Notes: generated from the letters alone by a model not told the origin. A stretch of 64,000 nucleotides of DNA from JBGTGG01 sp964398945 (GCA_964398945.1 CAYNOT010000006.1:1-64000), one strand, 5' to 3'; positions 52,527 through 61,987 are shown, numbered from the stretch's first letter. A program made the numbers and translations.

Positions 52527-53480
52527 TCATTCATCCCAAAGATTGGAAATTGTGTACGGACTGCCCTCCGGTGTCCAAAAAGTTCCATCGATGTAGCGGT
52601 AATGCTTGTTGAGCTTATTGATCTCTTCCATGTTGGCAGCTGTAAGCGCAACGTGGGTCGCGTCAAAATTTTGTTTCAATCGCGCGGGGCTAACGGATTT
52701 GGGGATCACCGCAGTGCCTCGCGTCATCGCCCACGCTATCAACACTTGTGCTGTTGTACAACCCTGTTCTTTTGCAATTGCAGAAAGAGTGGGATCGTTC
52801 ATCAAAACGGGTTCATCATTTCGCTTTGCTTTGGGCGAACGATCGAAAGAACCCAATGGTGAATAGGCCGTGAGGTGAATGCCATTTTCTTTGCAATATG
52901 AAACCATATCCGGTTGGGATAAATAGGGATGCATTTCAATCTGGTTCATCTCCGGTTTTACTTTCGCAACAGCAACGAGCGCTTCCAACTTCCTAATACT
53001 AAAATTAGAAACCCCAATATGTAGGGCAAGTCCTTTTTCCAGGGCGCTTTCCATTCCAACCCACGTTTCTGCAATTGGCAATTCCCCTAACGAAATAAAT
53101 CCATCAGCATCACCGGGCCGGTACAGGCCTTTCTTAACAGCTACAGGCCAGTGAATCAAAAACAAATCCAGGTAATCGAGTTGTAAATCCCGCAGTGTAT
53201 TTTTCAGTGCAGGGACAACGTCATCTTGATGGTGTTGGTCATTCCATAGCTTGGAAGTAATCCATATATCTTCGCGCTTCACGATTTCATCATCAAAACA
53301 TTTTTTCAATGCCTCGCCAATTTCTTTTTCATTTCCATAAATCGGAGCACAATCAATATGTCGATACCCGATGTTGATAGCGGAAAGTACTGCATCAAAT
53401 ACTTCACCGGGCTTCGACTTCCATGTGCCCAAGCCCAATGCCGGCATCCTATCACCATTTGTAAATTTCAATGTATTCAT
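52527..53480 (-). CDS. Aldo/keto reductase
   Basis: Starting at ATG 53480 (MNTLKFTNGDRMPALGLGTW) the product has 317 residues. It is an NADPH-dependent (beta/alpha)8-barrel with the complete catalytic tetrad: D43 (RHIDCAPIYG), Y48, K77 (ITSKLWN) and H110 (LIHWP). The nucleotide-binding end is AVIPKSVSPARLKQN. It is closest in wording to alcohol/aldehyde-reducing members (AKR1-3 type). The physiological substrate cannot be predicted. It is a single gene on the minus strand, just upstream of CotH in the same direction; the 71-base gap has no feature. Confidence 0.93.
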   Translation of the reverse strand: MNTLKFTNGDRMPALGLGTWKSKPGEVFDAVLSAINIGYRHIDCAPIYGNEKEIGEALKKCFDDEIVKREDIWITSKLWNDQHHQDDVVPALKNTLRDLQLDYLDLFLIHWPVAVKKGLYRPGDADGFISLGELPIAETWVGMESALEKGLALHIGVSNFSIRKLEALVAVAKVKPEMNQIEMHPYLSQPDMVSYCKENGIHLTAYSPLGSFDRSPKAKRNDEPVLMNDPTLSAIAKEQGCTTAQVLIAWAMTRGTAVIPKSVSPARLKQNFDATHVALTAANMEEINKLNKHYRYIDGTFWTPEGSPYTISNLWDE

Positions 53481-53558
53481 ATAATAGGGTTGAAATAAAA
53501 ACACCAACGTATTTAAACATTTGTAAAATACGTTGGTGAAAAAGTCTGTTAAAATACC

Positions 53559-53663
53559 TTACCGTTTACTCGCTTTCTTCTCGCGTTTCGCTTCTTTCTT
53601 TTCCTTAGCTGTTTTCTGCGGCTCTTTCTTTTTGTCCTTTTTGGCGTCTTTTCCTTTTGACAT
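53559..53663 (-). CDS. 34-residue lysine-rich peptide
   Basis: ATG 53663 opens a frame reading MSKGKDAKKDKKKEPQKTAK then EKKEAKREKKASKR and TAA. Nearly half the residues are Lys or Arg and the rest mostly Ala, Glu and Asp, so it is a highly charged helix. Similar tiny proteins beginning MSKGKD occur in other Bacteroidota, as far as I recall, and lie near housekeeping genes. A nucleic-acid- or ribosome-associated role is possible but unproven. It lies between the divergent-facing aldo/keto reductase and serine hydrolase genes. Confidence 0.6.
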   Translation of the reverse strand: MSKGKDAKKDKKKEPQKTAKEKKEAKREKKASKR

Positions 53664-53780
53664 AATCGTAAGCGTTTTAAGTTGACGAAAGTTACGCTTC
53701 CTGTGTTAAAGTCTCAAAACTATCGTTGAAAAATTTTTTGAGAAATTAACAGTATATTGCTCAATCACGGATAATAAAAA

Positions 53781-55055
53781 ATGAAAAATATTTTATTGGT
53801 ACTCCTTCTTTTCACAGCTTTCGCTTGTACTCCCCCCGCAGATACAAAATCCGAAACTGAATTTCCAACAGCAGAAGCTGCTTTAGTAGGAATGCTTGCT
53901 GATTCGCTTGCATTGATCGATGAACACCTACAATGGGCAATCGACAGCCAGTTTATTGCAGGTGGTGTGGCGTTGATCGCCAAAGACAATAAAATCATTT
54001 ACCAAAAAGCAATTGGTTTTGCAGACCGTGAGAAAAGTGAACTGCTTTCCGTTGACCATATTTTCAGAATGGCTTCCATGACCAAGCCAATTGTGTCCGT
54101 GGCCATCATGCAATTGGTTGAGCAAGGAAAAATAAATCCCGCAGATCCGGTTTCAAAGTACATCCCGGAATTTAAGAACCCACAGGTTTTTGAAAATTTC
54201 AACCCCAACAATTCCACGTACACCACACGTCCCGCTGTTCGTGAAATTACGATCCATCATTTACTTACACATACTTCCGGACTTGGTTATGGTGCATTTG
54301 ATCCCATGGTCGGAGCCGTGTATGCTCCTTTCGGAATTGCAGAAGCGTGGACGAAAGACTCCGTGCATTTAAAAACCAACGTACCAAAAATGGGCAAGCT
54401 TCCGCTCCTACATGATCCCGGAACAAAATTTACCTACGGAATTAGTATTGATGTATTGGGATACGTTGTGGAAGTCGTTTCAGGAATACCGCTTGACCAA
54501 TACCTGCAGGAAAAAATTTTTACACCACTCAACATGACGGACACTTACTTTTATTTGCCGGAAGAAAAAGCGGGGCGATTGGTGGATGTGTGGTATACGA
54601 AGGACTTTGACCCTTCGGGTTTTCCGGAAATCAACCGTGATGATTATCCTGTTCAGGGTTTTAAAACTTATTTTAGTGGTGGTGGCGGGTTAAGTTCTAC
54701 TGCTACTGATTATTTAAAGTTTGCAAGCTCGCTTCTCAACAAAGGTGAAGGCAATGGAAACAGGATCCTCAAAGAAGAAACGGTAAAGCAAATGATGACC
54801 AACCAAATTAACGTTTTATATGTGGGTGGAAATTCTCAATTCGGATATGGTGGTTCGGTATACATGAACGATGGTGCGTTGGGTCAAAAGAAAGGACGCT
54901 TTGGGTGGGATGGATTTTGGCAAACTCGTTTTTGGGTTGACCCGAAACGCAACATGGTTTGCATCATTTTAACCAATGCCATCTACGCTACAAAATGGGA
55001 CGGGTTTTTCAATCGCTATGAGGAAATTGTGAACCATGCTGTTGTGGAAAAATAG
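53781..55055 (+). CDS. Class C beta-lactamase-like serine hydrolase, lipoprotein
   Basis: The 424-residue protein has a lipoprotein signal (LLFTAFAC, Cys at residue 16). The SxxK nucleophile motif is S99-K102 (SMTK). The YxN-like position reads TYGISIDVLGY near residue 218, the usual form in this esterase/hydrolase subfamily, and the C-terminal motif region is FGWDGFWQTRFWVDPK. It is a PF00144 member (beta-lactamase/D-Ala carboxypeptidase/esterase fold). True beta-lactamase activity is not implied. It is exported, monocistronic and followed by a 219-base gap without features. Confidence 0.87.
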   Translation: MKNILLVLLLFTAFACTPPADTKSETEFPTAEAALVGMLADSLALIDEHLQWAIDSQFIAGGVALIAKDNKIIYQKAIGFADREKSELLSVDHIFRMASMTKPIVSVAIMQLVEQGKINPADPVSKYIPEFKNPQVFENFNPNNSTYTTRPAVREITIHHLLTHTSGLGYGAFDPMVGAVYAPFGIAEAWTKDSVHLKTNVPKMGKLPLLHDPGTKFTYGISIDVLGYVVEVVSGIPLDQYLQEKIFTPLNMTDTYFYLPEEKAGRLVDVWYTKDFDPSGFPEINRDDYPVQGFKTYFSGGGGLSSTATDYLKFASSLLNKGEGNGNRILKEETVKQMMTNQINVLYVGGNSQFGYGGSVYMNDGALGQKKGRFGWDGFWQTRFWVDPKRNMVCIILTNAIYATKWDGFFNRYEEIVNHAVVEK

Positions 55056-55274
55056 GAAGTCACATAATTCGCTTGATAGTATCAGCATCATAATACTTAT
55101 TTGCAATGGCATTCCAGCGTTTTACCTTTCCCCAAATCCAATAGACTATTCTCTCCAAAAGAGAAACTAGTTCTTACACTATCTCATTTTGTGCAAATTA
55201 ATTATTCTCTATTTGCAATAAACCAAATGAAGAAGTAAGTGATTGTTCCAACCTTCGCGTAAAATAAATCATTT

Positions 55275-55781
55275 ATGAATCGTTTATCATTGCTCCTCCT
55301 GTTGGTTGCGACTAGTTATTCATTTGCACAACCAAAAAACAAAGTCTATAAACTGCGCATCCAAACGAAAGACGGTCAAACGAAGAAAGGCTATCTGATG
55401 GAGCTGAATGACTCCACGCTGGCTCTTTCACCTACCCTAGTCAAAACAAATACCGAAGTAATAGCTTATCAGGTTATATCAAAAATAAAAGTCCGTGATA
55501 GAAAAGCTCTTGTAAAAGGCGTGCTCATTGGCACATCCTGTGGCGCGTTTATAGGAGCCATTGTTGGATTTGCAAGTTATGAGCCTGTAGATTGTTCCGG
55601 GGCATTTTTATGTCTCGACTATGGTCCGCAATATGATGTCCTGGGTGGTGCAGTAGTAGGCGCCATGGCAGGAGGACTACTTGGGTTAATCATTGGAAGT
55701 GCATCGAAGGAAATACCAATCGACAAATTTGACACAGAACAACTGCAAAATGAGCTAAAAATCTACATTGTCTACCAGTAG
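55275..55781 (+). CDS. Exported glycine-zipper protein, unknown
   Basis: The 168-residue product has a signal peptide (1-19, SFAQ), a beta-rich N-domain (about 20-80: YKLRIQTKDGQTKKGYLMEL, STLALSP) and two glycine-zipper segments, GVLIGTSCGAFIGAIVGFAS (about 95-114) and LGGAVVGAMAGGLLGLIIGS (about 135-154), that could insert in the membrane. The short loop between them has two cysteines. The first domain recalls an Sm-like or SH3-like fold. It ends three bases before the stop of the convergent acylase gene. Function is unknown. Confidence 0.7.
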   Translation: MNRLSLLLLLVATSYSFAQPKNKVYKLRIQTKDGQTKKGYLMELNDSTLALSPTLVKTNTEVIAYQVISKIKVRDRKALVKGVLIGTSCGAFIGAIVGFASYEPVDCSGAFLCLDYGPQYDVLGGAVVGAMAGGLLGLIIGSASKEIPIDKFDTEQLQNELKIYIVYQ

Positions 55782-55784
55782 GTT

Positions 55785-57959
55785 TTAACGATTACTTTTT
55801 CCCGGATGATACTTTGCTTTTGCTCTTTTCTCAACATCCTCACGATAATATGCAACGTCTTTAAATTTAACATCCGCATAGCGTTGTGCCTGGTCATCAA
55901 AGTGTGGTGAAGTTGGATCACCACTTTGGCCACCTGCCAACAATGATTTTGCTTTTACCTTATCACCAAATTCCACTACGGCAACAAAACTATTTCCCGA
56001 TGTTCCATAAATTCTTTTTGTGTCATAAGCGCGCGCACCAAAAGAAGCCAATGCCCCCCAGTTGCCCGAAGCCAACCCTACAGCAATGCTCGGCAAACTA
56101 TCATTAAAATTTTGGCGTATGTCACCGGTGATGCGTTGATAGCGATTGATCTCTCCCCATTGTGTTCTCCAATTTCCAAAATCCCGGGTTAGCTGATCAA
56201 CTGTTTTTTTCAACACAGCAAGGCGCTCTTGTTCTGGTGAATTTTTCCCGATGTACACTATTCTTTCCATCCCGGTAAGTGTATCCGGAATGGTTCCTTC
56301 GCGCAAATAGTTGATCCCGTAAAAATGTGCCAGCGACATGGCTATCGATTCTTCCGAAACTTTATAATTCCAATTCCTTAACACTTCAATCGGTACTTGC
56401 AATGATTCATCCGGATGTTGGTCAAAGGCTTGTACCAACCCCGGGATGATCGCTTCAAACGCTGGCAAGTATGGATCGTATCCCAGTGCAATTAATTTAT
56501 CAAGTGTTAAAGCGTTCGCTTCCTTCAATAATTTGACGGCATGCACGCCCCTGTAATTTTCTTGATTGATGGACATGTAATGTGGGTAGTCGCCCATCTT
56601 TGGGCTATTCTCAGCGGCACTGGTATACGGTGTCGAGTTACAATTTTGAATCCAGCCGTTTGGCGGATTGAAAAGTGTGATCATCTCATCAACAGTGTGC
56701 AGGCCTTGCCAATCGGTAGAAGGATCACTTCCATCAACGGGATTACTATAATCTACATCCAGATTTTTGACCGGCATAAAATTTCCATGGAAATACGCGA
56801 TGTTTCCATCGGCATCTGCATACACGGTATTGTTGGATGAGTTTGCACGAATGTCCATCATCTCCCGAAAGCCTTTGTAATCACGTTGCTTCGTTCGGGT
56901 GAACGATTGAATGAGTGCATCAATCGGTGCCCACATCATGGAGGTGGCCACCCATTGATTCCCTGCTTTTTGTGTAATCGGTCCATGATGGGTACGGTAC
57001 ACCGGAAAAGTTTTTTCATTTACTTTCCCACCATCTTTATACTTTAATGTTACTTCCAATTCTTCAACCGGACGCAATTCATCTCCGTATTGATACTTCA
57101 TTCCTTCATCTGTATTTACGATGGTCTCTTTGAATTCATCAATCCGATCGGTATAAACAGAAGTGTGCATCCAACCTGCTTTTTCATTAAAACCCTGGTA
57201 CACAAAAAACTGTCCCCACGTAACGGCACCATAAACATTCAACCCCTCTCCGCTCACTACATGCACTTCCCCACGAAAGAAAAAAGAAGTATGCGGATTG
57301 ATCAACAACATGGTATTTCCTGATTCGGTCAACACACCGGATATGGCAATGCCATTTGATCCTCGTGGTTCATCATCAGCAAGGCCCGATACATTCACAG
57401 GAATTTTGTTCGCTGCAATTGGATTTATCGAATCATAAAATTCTTTTATTTTCCGTGTCGATATTTGTTCGATATCCCCGCCAATAGAACCTTCACTAAA
57501 AAACATCGGCATCCAGGGCTCAAAGCGTGTCAACAGTTTTGGTTTTACTTCAGGATGGGTGTACAAATAATAATTGATTCCGTCAGCAAACGCATCACAT
57601 AATTTTTTCAACCACTCCGGACTATTTTCATAATGATCGATTGCTTCTTCTGTGGTCATGAACAACCGTGCACGAAGGTCGCTGTAGATCGCTTCCTCCC
57701 CTTCCACTTCCGCCAACCTTCCAATTGCCCAAATGTAATTTTGCTCAACGCGGTTAAAATCATCTTCACATTGTGCATACAATAAACCAAACACCGCATC
57801 CGCATCTGTTTTTCCATAGATATGCGGAACCCCAAAATCATCGCGAATAATTTCAATGGCAGCAGCCTGCGCTTGCCAACGGTCTTGTTCGGTTTGCGGT
57901 GGCTTCGGTACCGAACATGCAACAAAACCAAACAACAATAAAAAGTACGGTAACTTCAT
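55785..57959 (-). CDS. Penicillin acylase-family Ntn hydrolase, lipoprotein precursor
   Basis: The 724-residue precursor has a lipoprotein signal (LLLFGFVAC, Cys at residue 15) and an alpha chain up to residue 200. The N-terminal nucleophile S201 of the beta chain lies in PRGSNGIAISG, exposed by autoprocessing. Supporting motifs are RDDFGVPHIYG near the start and the beta-chain AYADADGNIAYFHGNFMP. Relatives hydrolyse amides such as penicillins, cephalosporin intermediates and acyl-homoserine lactones. The substrate here is unknown; N-acyl amides in the periplasm are likely. It converges with the glycine-zipper gene and is followed upstream by DUF1684, 33 bases away on the same strand. Confidence 0.92.
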   Translation of the reverse strand: MKLPYFLLLFGFVACSVPKPPQTEQDRWQAQAAAIEIIRDDFGVPHIYGKTDADAVFGLLYAQCEDDFNRVEQNYIWAIGRLAEVEGEEAIYSDLRARLFMTTEEAIDHYENSPEWLKKLCDAFADGINYYLYTHPEVKPKLLTRFEPWMPMFFSEGSIGGDIEQISTRKIKEFYDSINPIAANKIPVNVSGLADDEPRGSNGIAISGVLTESGNTMLLINPHTSFFFRGEVHVVSGEGLNVYGAVTWGQFFVYQGFNEKAGWMHTSVYTDRIDEFKETIVNTDEGMKYQYGDELRPVEELEVTLKYKDGGKVNEKTFPVYRTHHGPITQKAGNQWVATSMMWAPIDALIQSFTRTKQRDYKGFREMMDIRANSSNNTVYADADGNIAYFHGNFMPVKNLDVDYSNPVDGSDPSTDWQGLHTVDEMITLFNPPNGWIQNCNSTPYTSAAENSPKMGDYPHYMSINQENYRGVHAVKLLKEANALTLDKLIALGYDPYLPAFEAIIPGLVQAFDQHPDESLQVPIEVLRNWNYKVSEESIAMSLAHFYGINYLREGTIPDTLTGMERIVYIGKNSPEQERLAVLKKTVDQLTRDFGNWRTQWGEINRYQRITGDIRQNFNDSLPSIAVGLASGNWGALASFGARAYDTKRIYGTSGNSFVAVVEFGDKVKAKSLLAGGQSGDPTSPHFDDQAQRYADVKFKDVAYYREDVEKRAKAKYHPGKSNR

Positions 57960-57992
57960 TTGAACCGGCTTAAATTTTTTAACATTGGCAAT

Positions 57993-58850
57993 CTAGTGAT
58001 CTCCTGAATATTTTTCGCCAGCTAAAATTTCAAACGGCAAAACATTTTGCTTAGGCGGAAATAAACAGGTAGTAAATTCAGAGAAAGCACACGGAGGATT
58101 GTAACAAAAATTAAAATCAACAACTACTAAACCATCTTGTGAAGGCAGGGCAATATACATGTACCTCCCACCACCGTACGTTTCAATAGCGCTGGTTTTA
58201 TCGCCAATCATAGTAAAGCCATCTTTGCCAACTTTCAGGGAATAGGGCTTTCTTTCAAATTCAAAAACAACATTTCCTATAAACTCAACTTCCTCTTCAC
58301 CCAATACGGATTGTACCTTTTCTTTCTTTGGCTCCGGATAGTAGTTGAACTGACCTTCAAAAATAAATTTCGTAGTCAAAGGGTAGCGCTCATATTCCAT
58401 AAAATCCTTAACGGCAGGGTTTTCATTGTCCCAGACACGTAGAAAATATTTTCCAACGCGTTCGATCACCATCCACCGCCATCTTTTGTAGTGCAACATT
58501 TCACCGGGTTGGATTGCTTTTACATCAATGAGTGAATCCCTCTCGTTTAAAACATAAATATTTTCATCTGCATCAAACACAATTGAATCCCCCAGAATGG
58601 TGATCGTGCCAACCGTTACAGGCAGGCCCTCAATTGGAATAACGAAATTATTAGCAGCACCTGAACCAAAGGGATTTTGCGCTTCCGGATTCAATTCAAA
58701 AAGACCCGCCAACTGAAGATAGGCTTCCCTGTCTTTCACCAATCGCTCAATCGGGAATTGTGCCCGATAGGCATCATCGATAACAAATCGACTTTGCCTA
58801 TCACCGCAGGCCAATAAAATAACCGGAATCAAAAAAAGGAAACGTTGCAT
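57993..58850 (-). CDS. DUF1684 lipoprotein
   Basis: The start at ATG 58850 (MQRFLFLIPVILLACGDRQS) has a lipobox (LLAC) and gives 285 residues. The family signature near the end, FNFCYNPPCAFSEFTTCLFPPKQN, with LPFEILAGEKY last, is DUF1684. An N-terminal SPOA/FHA-like beta region carries the rest (VGTITILGDSIVFDADENIY, GEMLHYKRWRWMVIERVGKY). DUF1684 is widespread and uncharacterised. It probably forms an operon with the acylase gene, 33 bases downstream on the same strand. Confidence 0.88.
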   Translation of the reverse strand: MQRFLFLIPVILLACGDRQSRFVIDDAYRAQFPIERLVKDREAYLQLAGLFELNPEAQNPFGSGAANNFVIPIEGLPVTVGTITILGDSIVFDADENIYVLNERDSLIDVKAIQPGEMLHYKRWRWMVIERVGKYFLRVWDNENPAVKDFMEYERYPLTTKFIFEGQFNYYPEPKKEKVQSVLGEEEVEFIGNVVFEFERKPYSLKVGKDGFTMIGDKTSAIETYGGGRYMYIALPSQDGLVVVDFNFCYNPPCAFSEFTTCLFPPKQNVLPFEILAGEKYSGDH

Positions 58851-58971
58851 CGTATCACAAGCTAACAAATTTCATGAACCATACATAGTCCATACCTTCC
58901 TGTCGTCAATTTCTTGTTGTATCCGGTCTTTCAAATTCCTATCTTAGAAAGCGTTCTTAAATAATTCAACC

Positions 58972-59427
58972 ATGGCCAAGCTCACCCTTACTGTTAATGG
59001 AGAATCAAAAGAAATTGATGTAGATCCGCAAATGCCTTTACTCTGGTCACTCCGCGATTACCTCGGACTCACAGGCACAAAGTTCGGATGTGGTATTGCG
59101 CAATGTGGTGCCTGTACCGTTCACATGGACGGGAATCCAATTCGGTCATGTGTGATCCCAACTTCTGTTGCTGCCGGAAAAAAAATCACAACCATTGAAG
59201 GCCTCTCAAAAAACAATGATCATGCGGTACAACTTGCCTGGATTGCCGAACAAGTACCTCAATGTGGCTATTGTCAATCCGGACAAATTATGAGTGCGGC
59301 TGCCTTGCTAAAAAGGAATCCTAATCCAACAGATGAAGACATCGATGCAGCAATGAGCCCGGTGTTGTGTCGCTGTGGGACCTATCCGAGAATACGAAAA
59401 GCAATTAAGGAAGCTTCAAAAATGTAA
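58972..59427 (+). CDS. [2Fe-2S] subunit of a molybdenum hydroxylase (IorA-like)
   Basis: The 151-residue protein carries two [2Fe-2S] clusters. The plant-ferredoxin-type cluster is bound by C40, C45, C48 and C60, and the helical-domain cluster by C98, C101, C133 and C135. It is the electron-transfer subunit of two-subunit aldehyde-oxidase or isoquinoline 1-oxidoreductase-type enzymes. The catalytic subunit gene begins two bases after its stop. A TATCTTAG-type box lies about 27 bases before the ATG, with a TTG upstream. No FAD subunit is encoded nearby, so electrons probably pass to a quinone or cytochrome. Confidence 0.94.
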   Translation: MAKLTLTVNGESKEIDVDPQMPLLWSLRDYLGLTGTKFGCGIAQCGACTVHMDGNPIRSCVIPTSVAAGKKITTIEGLSKNNDHAVQLAWIAEQVPQCGYCQSGQIMSAAALLKRNPNPTDEDIDAAMSPVLCRCGTYPRIRKAIKEASKM

Positions 59428-59429
59428 TT

Positions 59430-61562
59430 ATGGAAACGATCAGCAGAAGAAAATTTATTCAACTCTCGTCCGTAACCGGTGCATTTTTGGCAATCGGATT
59501 TGTTCCAACCGTAGATGGAAAAGAGAAATTGATTTCCGGTTTAACAGGTGATCCTTCAAAGATCGACCTCAACCAATTCATCTCCATTGGTAAAGATGGA
59601 AGCATCGTACTGTTTAATCATCGACCTGAAATGGGGCAGGGAACATTCCAATCTATTCCCATGATTTTAGCGGAAGAATTGGAAGTTACCATGGAACAGA
59701 TTGAAATCCGACAATCCATTGCAAGCAGTAAACTATACGGAAGCCAAATGGTGGTGGGGAGCAGAAGCATCCAAACCGAATTTGACAAGCTTAGAAAAAT
59801 GGGCGCAGCGACACGCGAAGTATTTAAACAAGCTGCTGCAAACAAGTGGGGCATTAGCATCGATATATGCAAAGCCACAAAAGGGACGGTCGTTAACGAA
59901 ACAGGAAAAAGATTTACCTATGCAGAATTAGTTGAGGAAGCAAGCAAAATTAAGCCATCATCAAATCCTCCATTAAAGAACCCAGGGGACTTTAAAATTA
60001 TCGGCACTTCTATTGCGCGGGAAGACATCCCATTAAAAACAAATGGCTTCGCGGTATTTGGAATTGATATTTCTGTTCCGGGAATGGTGTATGCATCCAT
60101 TGAACGTTCTCCCGTTTTTCTTGGCAAGGTAAAAAGTTTTAACAAAGAAGAAGTCCTAAAAGTACCCGGGGTCCTTCATGCTTTTCAAACTTCACGTGAA
60201 GTCTTCGGCCATGAACGTGAAGGTGTTGCCGTGCTGGCAGACACCTATTGGAATTCCATTCAGGGAAGAAAAGCCTTGAAAGTAGAATGGGATACGAAAG
60301 GCCTTGAAAAAATTTCGGATGAAACTATCTTGAAGGATTCGTATGAAGTTTCCAAAACAGATGGCGATGAATTGTTCGGAAAAGGTGATGTCAATAAAAT
60401 TTTTAGTGCTTCAAAGAACATCATAGAAGCTTCTTACGAAACCCCCTACCAGGCGCACGTTCCGATGGAACCTATGAATGCCATTGTCAGTGTAAAGGAA
60501 AATGAAGCTGAATTTTGGGGCTCAACACAAAATCCAAACGGTATCCGCTCCTTTCTTTCCAAGAAATATAATTTACCGGAAGAGGCCGTAAAAATAAATT
60601 ACACCTTTATGGGTGGTGGGTTTGGAAGAAGGTCGATGACCGATGTAGCAGAAGAAGCAGCCGATCTTTCGAAGAAAGCAGGCGTTCCGGTAAAAGTGAT
60701 CTGGTCGCGTGAAGATGACCAAACACAAGGACCGTTTCGTGCGTGTAGTGTGAATGTTTGCAGAGGGGTTTTAGAAAATGGAAAAGTAATTGCACTCGAA
60801 CACAAAGTGATTGCACAGGAAATCCAAAACCAAACAGGCGGTAATATGAAAGCCGGGCGGCAGTTGATGGGCGGCATCAATACTGATTTACTGATCCCGA
60901 ACCTTTCGGTAAAAGGAATCCTTCGTAAGCGACACATTCCCATTTCGTATTGGCGCGCAGTCTATCATTCAACAAACCCATTTGCGCACGAATGTTTCAT
61001 CGATGAGCTCGCACACCATGCGAAAAAAGACCCGATTGCATTCCGGTTGGATATGTTGGATCATCCACGCTATAGAAGAGTGTTGGAGGGCGTTGCGGAA
61101 AAAACAAACTGGAACAGTCCAAAGAAAAAAGGGATTGGAAGAGGGGTTGCTGCGGTTGAGCGATCAGGCGCTTACTTTGCAATGGTGGTTGAAGTGGAAC
61201 AAAAAGGAAATGTAATTGTCCCTACGAAAATCACGACCGTACTTGATTTGGGGATTTGTATTAATCCGGATACAGTGAAAGCGCAAACTGAAGGATCGAT
61301 TGTGATGGGGTTGGGGGCAGTCTATGCAGGGCTTACCATAAAAGATGGTGCAGTTGCAGAAAAGAACTTTGATAAATATCAATTACTCAAGATCAATCAA
61401 TGCCCGGAAATTGAAACGTTTATTCTCGATAGCGAAGCAGCACCTGACGGGGCAGGTGAAGCGGGTTTACCAACCGTTGCGCCTGCGCTTGCCAATGCTA
61501 TTTTTGATTTGACAGGAAAGCGTATCCGGAAATTGCCGATTGATATGGCAGCGATTGTGTAG
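59430..61562 (+). CDS. Molybdopterin-binding catalytic subunit of a molybdenum hydroxylase (IorB-like)
   Basis: The 710-residue protein starts METISRRKFIQLSSVTGAFL, a twin-arginine signal, so the folded enzyme is exported to the periplasm with its IorA-like partner. Mo-cofactor regions include GGGFGRR (near residue 392), YRA/YWRAVYHSTNPFAHE and the C-terminal GAGEAGLPTVAPALANAI, whose Glu is the active-site base of the xanthine oxidase family. Substrates of this branch are N-heterocycles or aldehydes. Immediately after its stop an hsdS remnant starts, marking the edge of an inserted island. Confidence 0.93.
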   Translation: METISRRKFIQLSSVTGAFLAIGFVPTVDGKEKLISGLTGDPSKIDLNQFISIGKDGSIVLFNHRPEMGQGTFQSIPMILAEELEVTMEQIEIRQSIASSKLYGSQMVVGSRSIQTEFDKLRKMGAATREVFKQAAANKWGISIDICKATKGTVVNETGKRFTYAELVEEASKIKPSSNPPLKNPGDFKIIGTSIAREDIPLKTNGFAVFGIDISVPGMVYASIERSPVFLGKVKSFNKEEVLKVPGVLHAFQTSREVFGHEREGVAVLADTYWNSIQGRKALKVEWDTKGLEKISDETILKDSYEVSKTDGDELFGKGDVNKIFSASKNIIEASYETPYQAHVPMEPMNAIVSVKENEAEFWGSTQNPNGIRSFLSKKYNLPEEAVKINYTFMGGGFGRRSMTDVAEEAADLSKKAGVPVKVIWSREDDQTQGPFRACSVNVCRGVLENGKVIALEHKVIAQEIQNQTGGNMKAGRQLMGGINTDLLIPNLSVKGILRKRHIPISYWRAVYHSTNPFAHECFIDELAHHAKKDPIAFRLDMLDHPRYRRVLEGVAEKTNWNSPKKKGIGRGVAAVERSGAYFAMVVEVEQKGNVIVPTKITTVLDLGICINPDTVKAQTEGSIVMGLGAVYAGLTIKDGAVAEKNFDKYQLLKINQCPEIETFILDSEAAPDGAGEAGLPTVAPALANAIFDLTGKRIRKLPIDMAAIV

Positions 61563-61566
61563 GTAA

Positions 61567-61821
61567 GTAAATTGTGTACCAAAATTTATCTTTTACATTT
61601 TTCAGTCAATAAATTGGTTAGAGTATAACGAAGCCTCTGGTGTTCCAAGTTTATCTAAGAGTACTATTGAAAAAATTCAATTAAGAACTCCATCTGTTCA
61701 AGAACAAATTCTTATCGCCAATTTCCTTACTTCCATTGATGAAAAAATAGAAGCAGAAAAGAAGATTTTATCGCAATATGAAAATCAGAAAAGATATTTG
61801 CTGCAACAATTATTTATCTAA
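61567..61821 (+). pseudogene. hsdS: C-terminal remnant of a type I restriction specificity subunit (hsdS)
   Basis: An open frame without a start codon runs from 61567 to a TAA at 61819-61821. It encodes FYIFQSINWLEYNEASG, then SLSKSTIEKIQLRTPSVQEQ and a coiled coil ending YENQKRYLLQQLFI. This is the end of the second target-recognition domain and distal conserved helix of HsdS. The first 300 or so residues are missing. It begins within about 15 bases of the preceding gene's stop, so an insertion or deletion junction must lie there. The C-terminus is similar to, but clearly diverged from, the intact-looking hsdS on the opposite strand 1.3 kb away. Confidence 0.85.
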
Positions 61822-61901
61822 AATAAACTAAGCTACCGGCAAGGAATGGGGGTAATTCTCCTTTGTTTGAAAGAACAATATTCCAGACAACACCTAATTA
61901 C

Positions 61902-61942
61902 AACTATGCAAATCTCAAATTAACTTTGAGATTTGCATAGTT
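61902..61942. promoter_or_regulatory. Perfect 18-bp inverted repeat overlapping the -33 box of the AAA_14 gene
   Basis: AACTATGCAAATCTCAAA (61902-61919) and its exact complement (61925-61942) are separated by TTAAC. The right arm contains the TTTG -33 box of the promoter at 61932. A symmetric site of this size over a promoter suggests an operator, probably autoregulatory. It could also act as a terminator or attenuator for the hsdS remnant. Confidence 0.7.
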
Positions 61943-61964
61943 AATATTAGATTTATTACCTTTG
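61932..61964 (+). promoter_or_regulatory. Bacteroidota-type promoter for the AAA_14 gene
   Basis: TTTG (61932-61935), 21 bases, then TACCTTTG (61957-61964), a full -33/-7 match (TTTG, TAnnTTTG). It lies 23 bases before the ATG at 61988. It is the clearest promoter in the window. Confidence 0.7.
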
Positions 61965-61987
61965 TGCCTTACTCATAATCCCGTAAA

